Source of the DNA: an uncultured Lachnospiraceae bacterium
Lineage (GTDB): Bacteria; Bacillota; Clostridia; Lachnospirales; Lachnospiraceae
Assembly: GCA_905235345.1 (NCBI GenBank)
Contig: CAJOLO010000154.1
Location: 1-5,602 of the forward strand
Direction of reading: 5' to 3'
Length of the DNA: 5,602 bases
The notes under the pieces are model-generated. The model was not told where the DNA came from. It worked only from the letters and a program-made list of their open reading frames with translations, and made no database searches. A program made the position numbers and the translations under genes. Shown here one piece after another: positions 1-4,972 of the stretch; the first letter of the stretch is position 1; the number at the start of each line of letters is the position of its first letter.

Positions 1-208
1 TGTTCCTACACTTAGGAATAAGAATACAAGGGGAGATTTATATGTAACTCTTGTGGTTCAGGTTCCTGACAAGCTTACAGAGGAGCAGAAGAACATTCTT
101 AATAATTTCGATGAGGCAACCGGTTCTACTGCAAGAAAATCCATGGATTCTTCGGGTGATTTTAGTTTTTCAGGTCACAAGAAAAAGAAAGGTTTTGGGA
201 AGAAGTAG
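1..208 (+). CDS. dnaJ: DnaJ chaperone, C-terminal fragment (5' end outside window)
   Basis: This is the last 68 codons of an open frame that runs in from the left edge (first whole codon at base 2, TAG stop at 206-208). It reads VPTLRNKNTRGDLYVTLVVQ and continues with VPDKLTEEQKNIL. That is the end of the second C-terminal substrate-binding beta-domain of DnaJ (Hsp40), where family members carry the pattern VPxLRxxxxRGDxxVxxxVxxP followed by LxxxQxxLLxxF. The tail is polar and ends in a lysine-rich run (HKKKKGFGKK). DnaJ is the cytoplasmic co-chaperone that delivers unfolded clients to DnaK and stimulates its ATPase. The J-domain and zinc fingers would lie upstream of the window. A strong terminator follows 14 bp after the stop, so this is probably the end of a heat-shock operon. 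CbpA-like Hsp40s share this domain, but the prmA neighbour favours DnaJ proper. Confidence 0.9.
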   Translation, partial: VPTLRNKNTRGDLYVTLVVQVPDKLTEEQKNILNNFDEATGSTARKSMDSSGDFSFSGHKKKKGFGKK

Positions 209-222
209 AAGATTTGAATATC

Positions 223-263
223 AAAACTGCCATGTGTAAATATACATATGGCAGTTTTTTCTT
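223..263 (+). terminator. Intrinsic terminator after dnaJ
   Basis: Bases 223-238 and 243-258 form a 16-bp stem, perfect except for one G-U wobble, around a 4-nt AATA loop. The stem runs into a T tract at 255-260. It sits 14 bp beyond the dnaJ stop and in the same orientation, which is the classic rho-independent layout. Confidence 0.93.
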
Positions 264-290
264 GCGAAATGTATGGATTAAGGGTATAAT
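262..290 (+). promoter_or_regulatory. Sigma-A-type promoter for prmA
   Basis: TTGCGA (262-267, 4 of 6 match to TTGACA) is followed by a 17-bp spacer and a perfect TATAAT (285-290). Transcription would begin near base 297, giving a leader of about 43 nt before the prmA start. The -35 box begins two bases after the terminator's T tract, so termination of dnaJ and initiation for prmA are packed into about 70 bp. Confidence 0.75.
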
Positions 291-320
291 GTATTCCGTT
301 CGTGCAGGACATATAATATT

Positions 321-327
321 AGGAAGG
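321..327 (+). promoter_or_regulatory. Ribosome binding site of prmA
   Basis: AGGAAGG lies 12 nt before the ATG at 340. The spacing is a little long, but this is the only good Shine-Dalgarno match downstream of the promoter. It helps fix the start at 340 against the in-frame ATGs at 214, 232 and 289. Confidence 0.6.
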
Positions 328-339
328 CTGTATAGAGAT

Positions 340-1398
340 ATGAAATGGACTAAGATTACGATAGAGACAACTACACAGGCAACCGATATGTTAAGTTACG
401 TATTGAGTGAGTACGGTGTAGAAGGGATTGAAGTTGAGGATAAGGTTCCTTTATCTGATGAAGATAAGAAATCAATGTTCATAGATATATTACCGGAACT
501 GCCGCCTGATGATGGTGTGGCTTATGTGTCATGTTATATTAATGAGTCAATTTCGGAAGGTGACCAAGGAGACATTTGTCGTAAGGGGAATGATAATATT
601 GCCGATACGACATCATCGGATAATCAGAGACATACGGATAACACAGGAATAGATATAAAGGATTTGTGTCAATACATTAAAGAACAGCTTGATGATATGT
701 CATCATATATGGATGTTGGAACGGGCAGGATATCTATAGGTGAGACGGAAGATAAGGATTGGATGAATAACTGGAAAGAATTCTTCCATCCATTTAGATT
801 GGAAGATAATATAGTAATTCAGCCTACATGGACAGAAACTGCGGATGCAGGGAAGGATGATATTGTAATATATATTGATCCTGGAACGGCATTCGGTACA
901 GGTTCTCATGAGACAACGAAACTTTGTATATCGGCATTAAAACAGTATATATCGAAAGATAAAGAGATATCAGTTCTTGATGCGGGTTGTGGAAGCGGTA
1001 TTCTCTCAATTATTGCTGCTAAGATGGGAGCATCTAAGATATATGGAGTGGATATTGATGAACTTGCGGTTGAGGCGAGTGTAGACAATCTGAAGCTTAA
1101 TGATATTGACAACGACATATATAAGATAGTCAAAGGTAATATTATAGATGATGCGGATTTTTCGGGTAAAGTAGAGGCGTCCGGAAAGTATGATATTGTT
1201 GTGGCTAATATATTGGCGGATGTAATAATACCTTTATCGGCAGTTGTAAGACGTTTTATGAAGCCGGATGGCGTGTTCATAAGTTCGGGTATAATCGATA
1301 CTAAAGAAGACGAAGTTCGAACGGCTCTTATAGATAATGGTTTTGAGATAATAGATGTTAACCACATGGGTGAATGGGTATCATTTGTGGCACGATAG
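340..1398 (+). CDS. prmA: Ribosomal protein L11 methyltransferase PrmA
   Basis: A cytoplasmic SAM-dependent class I methyltransferase that methylates lysines and the N-terminal amine of ribosomal protein L11. The product is 352 aa from ATG 340. In-frame ATGs at 214, 232 and 289 lie upstream of or inside the promoter and terminator, so they are rejected; the start MKWTKITIETT also fits the family. Visible landmarks are the L11-binding N-terminal domain (about 1-65), the DW..NWK segment, the family signature DPGTAFGTGSHETT (180-193), SAM motif I DAGCGSG (214-220), the acidic ribose-binding loop GVDID (236-240), the catalytic-region NILAD (290-294), and a typical GEWVSFVAR end. It is about 35-40 residues longer than usual (roughly 310-320 aa in Firmicutes). 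The excess is a polar Asp/Asn/Ser/Thr-rich insert at about residues 70-106, between the N-terminal domain and the linker helix. The prmA-rsmE pairing behind dnaJ is common in Firmicutes. Confidence 0.95.
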   Translation: MKWTKITIETTTQATDMLSYVLSEYGVEGIEVEDKVPLSDEDKKSMFIDILPELPPDDGVAYVSCYINESISEGDQGDICRKGNDNIADTTSSDNQRHTDNTGIDIKDLCQYIKEQLDDMSSYMDVGTGRISIGETEDKDWMNNWKEFFHPFRLEDNIVIQPTWTETADAGKDDIVIYIDPGTAFGTGSHETTKLCISALKQYISKDKEISVLDAGCGSGILSIIAAKMGASKIYGVDIDELAVEASVDNLKLNDIDNDIYKIVKGNIIDDADFSGKVEASGKYDIVVANILADVIIPLSAVVRRFMKPDGVFISSGIIDTKEDEVRTALIDNGFEIIDVNHMGEWVSFVAR

Positions 1399-1460
1399 AT
1401 TTATTGTTCATTTAATTATGCTGAATGTTGATATAGTATAAGGATTATTATGCGTAACTG

Positions 1461-1469
1461 TGTTATACT
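1461..1469 (+). promoter_or_regulatory. Possible extended -10 promoter element upstream of rsmE
   Basis: TGTTATACT fits the extended -10 pattern TGnTATAAT with one mismatch in the hexamer. No convincing -35 hexamer lies 16-18 bp upstream, so this is a weak candidate for an internal promoter. The 143-bp gap it lies in has no T-tract hairpin, so read-through from prmA is the simpler model. Confidence 0.3.
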
Positions 1470-1541
1470 GTTGGTATAGATATCAGGAAATAATAGATGA
1501 TATTGTGAAGATTATGGAAGAAATCGGAGAATTATATTACT

Positions 1542-2294
1542 ATGTACCGCTTTTTTATAGATTCCTGGCAATTAGAGAATGATTATATTGAGATTATCGG
1601 AGACGATTACAATCACATTCGTAATGTATTGCGAATGAAGATAGGAGAAAAAGTTCTTCTTAGTGATGGAAGTGATAAGGAATATGAAGCGTGTATAGTA
1701 GAGTATACAGATAACACTGCTGATTCACCCTGTGTCAGATTGAAGATAACAGACGTCTTCGGAAATGCAAGAGAACTTCCGGCTAAGATTACTTTGTTCC
1801 AGGGATATCCCAAGGGTGATAAGATGGAGCAGATTGTTCAGAAGGCAGTTGAATTGGGAGCGTATGAGATAGTACCTGTCATGATGAACAGATGCGTGGT
1901 AAAGCTTGATGACAAGAAAGCTTCTAAGAAGGTTGAACGTCTTAATTCAATAGCTGAAAGTGCCGCAAAGCAGTCTAAGAGAGGTTTGATTCCTAAGGTC
2001 AGAGACATAATGAATATGGAGCAGGCATTAGAGTATGCGAAATCTTTAGAATATGTTATAATACCATATGAATGTGCTGAAGGTATGGAACATTCAAGAA
2101 ATGTGCTTAAAGAAGCGGCGGATATGTCATCTGTTGGCATCTTTATCGGTCCTGAAGGCGGCTTTGAGGCTTCTGAGATAGAGAGATTACAATTAATTGA
2201 TGGTAAAGTTATAACACTTGGACACAGGATATTAAGAACAGAGACAGCGGGAATGACAATCTTATCTATTCTTATGTGGTTGTTGGAAAAGTAG
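1542..2294 (+). CDS. rsmE: 16S rRNA (uracil-1498-N3)-methyltransferase RsmE
   Basis: A SPOUT-class, SAM-dependent enzyme that methylates N3 of U1498 in 16S rRNA on the small subunit. At 250 aa it has the normal family length. The N-terminus MYRFFID and the RNVLRMKIGE segment belong to the PUA-like RNA-binding barrel (about residues 1-75). The knotted SPOUT domain follows, with QGYPKGDKMEQIVQKAVELG near residues 87-106, SAAKQSKRG, the SAM-pocket motif GPEGGF (203-208) and the knot motif LGHRILRTETA (226-236). GGAGA at 1526-1530 lies 11 nt before the ATG. A competing ATG at 1514 is in another frame and stops at 1582. The gene lies downstream of prmA with no terminator between them, so the two ribosome-modifying enzymes are probably co-transcribed. 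No odd substitutions were noticed. Confidence 0.96.
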   Translation: MYRFFIDSWQLENDYIEIIGDDYNHIRNVLRMKIGEKVLLSDGSDKEYEACIVEYTDNTADSPCVRLKITDVFGNARELPAKITLFQGYPKGDKMEQIVQKAVELGAYEIVPVMMNRCVVKLDDKKASKKVERLNSIAESAAKQSKRGLIPKVRDIMNMEQALEYAKSLEYVIIPYECAEGMEHSRNVLKEAADMSSVGIFIGPEGGFEASEIERLQLIDGKVITLGHRILRTETAGMTILSILMWLLEK

Positions 2295-2333
2295 AACTTT
2301 ACCGGACAGAGGGTGATTGTGTGAAAAGAGAGA

Positions 2334-2356
2334 AGAGTTACCTGTAATGTAACTTT
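2334..2356 (+). repeat. Short inverted repeat just upstream of the desulfurase ribosome binding site
   Basis: AGTTAC (2336-2341) and GTAACT (2349-2354) pair perfectly across a 7-nt loop. Two more pairs (one of them G-U) extend the stem outward. It ends at the base before the AAGGAG Shine-Dalgarno (2357-2362). There is no T tract, so it is not a terminator. It is small and may be chance. Confidence 0.35.
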
Positions 2357-2367
2357 AAGGAGATATA

Positions 2368-3522
2368 ATGGAAGTATATTTTGATAATGCAGCGACAACT
2401 AAGATAATACCTGAAGTGCGGGATATAATGTTAGAGACAATAGATACTGATTATGGTAATCCGTCTTCCGTACATATTAAAGGGGTTGACGCAGAAAAGT
2501 ATATTAAGTATGCAAGAAAGTCTGTAAGTAAGGAACTTAAATGCGATCCTAAGGAGATTACCTTTACTTCGGGTGGTACAGAAGCTAATAATCTGGCGCT
2601 TATTGGAATGGCAGAGGCTAATAAACGTTCAGGGAAACATATCATAACCACTCCGATTGAACATGCATCCGTGTATAATCCTGTCTTGCATTTGGAAGAA
2701 CAGGGGTATAGAGTTTCATTTCTTTCGGTGGATTCGAAAGGGATGGTTTCAATTGAACAACTTAGGGAAGAGCTATGTGATGAAACTATTATTGTATCGG
2801 TGATGGCGATTAATAATGAGATTGGCGCGGTAGAACCGATAGAAGAGATTGCCGGGGTTATAAAAGAATATAACGAAAGCAGTGGGAGGAGTGTTTTGCT
2901 TCATGTGGATGCTGTACAGGCATTTGGCAAGCAGAGAATATATCCGAAGCGCATAGGAATAGATGCCATGTCCATGAGCGGTCACAAGATACATGGACCC
3001 AAAGGCAGCGGAGCACTTTTTGTGGATAGCAATGTTAAGATTAAGCCTGTTATATATGGCGGAGGACAGGAGAAAGGACTTCGTTCGGGAACGGAGAATA
3101 CCGCTGCGATTGCCGGTATGGGTAAAGCTACTGAGATAATATATTCAAGGCTTGATGATAATATAAGCAAGATGAAAGCTGTAAAAGATGTGTTGATCAG
3201 CGGAGCAACACAGATTGAAGGAGTAACAGATAACTCCGGAGATGCACCGCATATTGCCAGCTTAAGCTTTGAAGGTGTTAGAAGTGAAGTGTTGTTGCAT
3301 GCGCTCGAAGATAAAAGGATATACGTTTCTGCAGGATCGGCATGTTCTTCTAATCATCCGGCTGTCAGTGGGGTGTTGCGATCTATAGGTCTTGCCAATA
3401 ACCTCCTGGATTCAACTTTGAGATTCAGCTTTAGTGAGTTTAATACTGTTGAAGAGGCAGAGTATACTGTTAAAGTTTTAGAGGAAATATTGCCGGAATT
3501 AAGAAGATTTACAAGAAGATGA
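2368..3522 (+). CDS. Cysteine desulfurase, NifS/IscS family (probable ThiI partner)
   Basis: A PLP-dependent fold-type I aminotransferase-like enzyme that converts cysteine to alanine and holds the sulfur as a protein persulfide. It has 384 aa, full length for the family, with AAGGAG (2357-2362) 5 nt before the ATG. The N-terminus YFDNAATT is the family signature. Other landmarks are TSGGTEANNLA (PLP phosphate region), the PLP-stacking His in IEHAS (H99), HVDAVQ with the pyridine-binding Asp (D181), the Schiff-base lysine in SGHK (K207), RSGTEN, and the persulfide cysteine in AGSACSS (C326). The ACSS loop places it in the NifS/IscS group rather than the SufS group. It lies directly upstream of thiI. 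In Bacillus subtilis the thiI-adjacent desulfurase NifZ supplies sulfur to a rhodanese-less ThiI, so the same role is inferred here. A housekeeping Fe-S role (IscS) cannot be excluded, so no symbol is assigned. Confidence 0.93.
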   Translation: MEVYFDNAATTKIIPEVRDIMLETIDTDYGNPSSVHIKGVDAEKYIKYARKSVSKELKCDPKEITFTSGGTEANNLALIGMAEANKRSGKHIITTPIEHASVYNPVLHLEEQGYRVSFLSVDSKGMVSIEQLREELCDETIIVSVMAINNEIGAVEPIEEIAGVIKEYNESSGRSVLLHVDAVQAFGKQRIYPKRIGIDAMSMSGHKIHGPKGSGALFVDSNVKIKPVIYGGGQEKGLRSGTENTAAIAGMGKATEIIYSRLDDNISKMKAVKDVLISGATQIEGVTDNSGDAPHIASLSFEGVRSEVLLHALEDKRIYVSAGSACSSNHPAVSGVLRSIGLANNLLDSTLRFSFSEFNTVEEAEYTVKVLEEILPELRRFTRR

Positions 3523-3591
3523 TTGTAATATAACGGCTCGATTATTACGGGAAATTATGAACAAGAGTAATAGTAATGTATATTTACAATA

Positions 3592-3632
3592 CGACAGGCA
3601 TACTGGAATGTGCGCAAGCATCATGCCTGTCG
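3592..3632 (+). repeat. Perfect 10-bp inverted repeat, hairpin 1 of the desulfurase-thiI gap
   Basis: CGACAGGCAT (3592-3601) pairs with ATGCCTGTCG (3623-3632). Inside the 21-nt loop, bases 3611-3613 and 3618-3620 form a small upper stem (plus a G-U pair) capped by GCAA, a GNRA-type tetraloop, with an asymmetric internal loop of about 8 nt. No T tract follows, so a rho-independent terminator is unlikely. It may be a structured leader, a processing site or a small repeat element. Confidence 0.55.
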
Positions 3633-3663
3633 CATATCTATGAAGCATAGCTGAATAGATATG
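3633..3663 (+). repeat. Perfect 9-bp inverted repeat, hairpin 2 of the desulfurase-thiI gap
   Basis: CATATCTAT (3633-3641) pairs with ATAGATATG (3655-3663). In the 13-nt loop, AGC (3644-3646) and GCT (3650-3652) can pair again around ATA. It starts at the base after hairpin 1 ends, so the two could stack as adjacent helices in RNA. It ends 42 nt before the thiI Shine-Dalgarno, so direct masking of that site is not evident. Confidence 0.5.
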
Positions 3664-3705
3664 GATTATTAAGAGACAGAATGCAACGTTAATGTGCAGA
3701 CGGAT

Positions 3706-3712
3706 GAGGTGG
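3706..3712 (+). promoter_or_regulatory. Ribosome binding site of thiI
   Basis: GAGGTGG, with its GAGG core (3706-3709) 6 nt before the ATG at 3716. It decides for 3716 over the in-frame ATGs at 3692 and 3704, which have no comparable site and would add residues foreign to the family N-terminus. Confidence 0.7.
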
Positions 3713-3715
3713 ACT

Positions 3716-4234
3716 ATGGAATATAAAGCATTTATGATCAAATACGCAGAGATTGGAACAAAAGGAAAGAACAGATATGTTTTCGAGGACGTTCTTTGTA
3801 ACAGAATTAAGGAACACGTTGACGGATTAGGCTCTTTTGTAATACGACGTGAATACGGAAGAATATTCTTAGAAGCAGAAAGTGATTTCGATTATGAAGA
3901 TGTTGTAGATGAGCTTAAGAAGGTCTTTGGAATAGTGGGTATATGTCCGATTGTTGTAGAAGACAGTGTTGATTTCGAATCGATTAAAACCAAATGCTTA
4001 GAGTACATGGGTAAACGATATGGTGATAAAGAAATGACCTTCAAGGTATATGCAAGACGTGCTGATAAGACTTTTCCCATGCAGTCAATGGAGGTAAACA
4101 GTGAGATAGGTCATTATCTTTTGGAAGAATTCCCGCAGTATAAAGTGGATGTACATAATCCTGATGTTATGTTAACTATAGAAATCAGGGAAAAAGGTTA
4201 TCAAGGGTGCAGGAGGACTTCCTGTCGGAACTAA
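3716..4234 (+). CDS. thiI: ThiI N-terminal half: ferredoxin-like and THUMP domains
   Basis: This is the polypeptide the ribosome would make without frameshifting: 172 aa. About 162 are native ThiI and the last 10 (after EIREKGY) are out-of-frame residues before the TAA. The N-terminal ferredoxin-like domain (about 1-60) shows the family's YAEIGTKGKNRYVFE. The THUMP domain (about 60-160) includes FKVYARRADKTFP, NSEIGHYLLEEFP and VDVHNPDVMLTIEIRE. THUMP modules position the tRNA acceptor end for modification. The fragment has no catalytic PP-loop, so alone it could at most bind tRNA. It may be expressed or simply be the residue of a broken gene. Confidence 0.6.
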   Translation: MEYKAFMIKYAEIGTKGKNRYVFEDVLCNRIKEHVDGLGSFVIRREYGRIFLEAESDFDYEDVVDELKKVFGIVGICPIVVEDSVDFESIKTKCLEYMGKRYGDKEMTFKVYARRADKTFPMQSMEVNSEIGHYLLEEFPQYKVDVHNPDVMLTIEIREKGYQGCRRTSCRN

Positions 4235-4244
4235 CGGAAAAGCG

Positions 4245-4886
4245 ATGCTGCTTCTTTCCGGTGGTATTGATTCACCTGTTGCAGGATATATGATATCCAA
4301 AAGAGGAGTAGAGTTAGAGGCTGTGTATTTTAATGCTCCTCCGTACACATCAGAAAGAGCGAAGCAGAAGGTTATAGATCTTGCTCGTATTGTATCGGGG
4401 TATTCAGGTCCTATAAAGCTTCATATAGTTAATTTTACAGACATTCAATTGGCGATATATGAGAAATGTCCTCATGATGAATTGACAATTATTATGCGCA
4501 GATATATGATGCGTATTGCTGAGATAATTGCAAAGGCTGACGGCTGTCAGGCTCTTATTACAGGTGAAAGCATAGGACAGGTGGCATCACAGACTATGCA
4601 GAGTCTTTATTGTACTAATGAAGTGTGCACATTGCCTGTATTTCGACCATGTATAGGTATGGACAAGCAGGATATTATAGATATATCAGAGAAGATAGAA
4701 ACATATGAGACCTCTATTCTTCCTTATGAGGATTGTTGTACGATATTTGTTGCTAAGCATCCTGTTACCAAACCGAATCTGAATATTATAAAGAGATCGG
4801 AAGAGAAGCTTGATGATGTGATAGAGGATCTTATGAAAGTTTCTGTTGAAACAATTGAAGTCATGTCAGTTACTGCTAATGATTGA
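4245..4886 (+). CDS. thiI: ThiI C-terminal half: PP-loop ATPase domain
   Basis: A 213-aa open frame beginning at the ATG within the family's GKAMLLLSGGIDSP. No other ATG, GTG, TTG or CTG is in frame between the upstream stop (4179) and 4245. It keeps the ATP-binding PP-loop SGGIDS (5-10), PPYTSERAKQK (32-42), MRRYMMRIAE (84-93), TGESIGQVASQT (106-117), PVFRP, and the PYEDCC dicysteine region (160-165), which I infer is near the catalytic Cys344 region of E. coli ThiI. The C-terminus is complete and no rhodanese domain follows. The start lies 10 nt after the N-half stop. A perfect AGGAGG (4211-4216) sits 28 nt upstream, too far for normal initiation, though termination-reinitiation is conceivable. 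If made, it lacks the tRNA-binding domains and part of the GLPVGTNG linker. Confidence 0.6.
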   Translation: MLLLSGGIDSPVAGYMISKRGVELEAVYFNAPPYTSERAKQKVIDLARIVSGYSGPIKLHIVNFTDIQLAIYEKCPHDELTIIMRRYMMRIAEIIAKADGCQALITGESIGQVASQTMQSLYCTNEVCTLPVFRPCIGMDKQDIIDISEKIETYETSILPYEDCCTIFVAKHPVTKPNLNIIKRSEEKLDDVIEDLMKVSVETIEVMSVTAND

Positions 4887-4915
4887 AACAGTTGAGTAAA
4901 CAGGTTGATTGAGGT

Positions 4916-4943
4916 TTGTGAGATAACACTGTAAAGTTATAAT
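4916..4943 (+). promoter_or_regulatory. Candidate promoter for the YfhO-family gene
   Basis: TTGTGA (4916-4921, 4 of 6 match to TTGACA), a 16-bp spacer, then a perfect TATAAT (4938-4943). It would start transcription about 20-25 nt before the ATG at 4973. No clear terminator lies between thiI and this point, so some read-through may also occur. Confidence 0.5.
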
Positions 4944-4972
4944 TTGTTGTGCGATAATAGAGGTTAGGGACT

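Larger units (their letters stand above)
3716..4886 (+). pseudogene. thiI: thiI, tRNA 4-thiouridine synthase, interrupted by a frameshift
   Basis: Read across the break, this encodes a ThiI of about 390 aa without a C-terminal rhodanese domain, the form usual in Firmicutes. ThiI adenylates U8 of tRNA and inserts sulfur from a desulfurase persulfide; in some bacteria it also feeds thiamin thiazole synthesis. The frame holding MEYKAFMIKYAEIG...EIREKGY stops at TAA 4232-4234. The conserved continuation KVIKGAGGLPVGTNGKAML lies one base out of phase from about 4194, and the new frame is closed upstream by TAG 4179-4181. The shift therefore falls between about 4182 and 4202, at the THUMP to PP-loop junction. 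No other stop or frame break is visible, so any inactivation would be recent. One unusual residue downstream is Glu instead of the expected Gly in KIETYETS. Alternatives are a sequencing error, or a gene expressed as two polypeptides. Confidence 0.85.

Noticed and set aside
51..239. 62-codon open frame overlapping the dnaJ end
   Set aside because: It lies out of frame inside a clear DnaJ C-terminus and runs into the terminator stem; a shadow frame.
214..339. N-terminal extension of prmA from the ATG at 214
   Set aside because: It would be translated through the dnaJ terminator and the prmA promoter. The 42 residues do not resemble PrmA, and the family N-terminus starts at 340.
1514..1582. 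ATG-initiated 22-codon frame overlapping the rsmE start
   Set aside because: It sits in another frame within the rsmE start region and has no ribosome binding site or motif of its own.
2321..2347. Eight-residue GTG-initiated leader peptide with an AGAGGGTGA upstream
   Set aside because: Too short, with no run of a regulatory amino acid and only a weak hairpin after it; chance is the better explanation.
906..2398. Long antisense open frames (906-1367 and 1838-2398, minus strand)
   Set aside because: They lie opposite well-identified prmA and rsmE codons, have no recognisable motifs, and are explained by the coding bias of the real genes.
3585..3590. TACAAT as a -10 box for a thiI promoter
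   Set aside because: No -35-like hexamer lies 15-19 bp upstream, so a promoter cannot be supported here.
3523..3715. TPP, T-box or SAM riboswitch in the gap before thiI
   Set aside because: None of the conserved core motifs (for example CUGAGA of the TPP element or GGUGGNACCGCG of T-boxes) is present.
4188..4197. Programmed -1 frameshift at the A-rich run in thiI
   Set aside because: Joining the two frames needs a +1 (or -2) move, the opposite of what a canonical A-AAA-AAG slip gives. The linker also appears to have lost residues.
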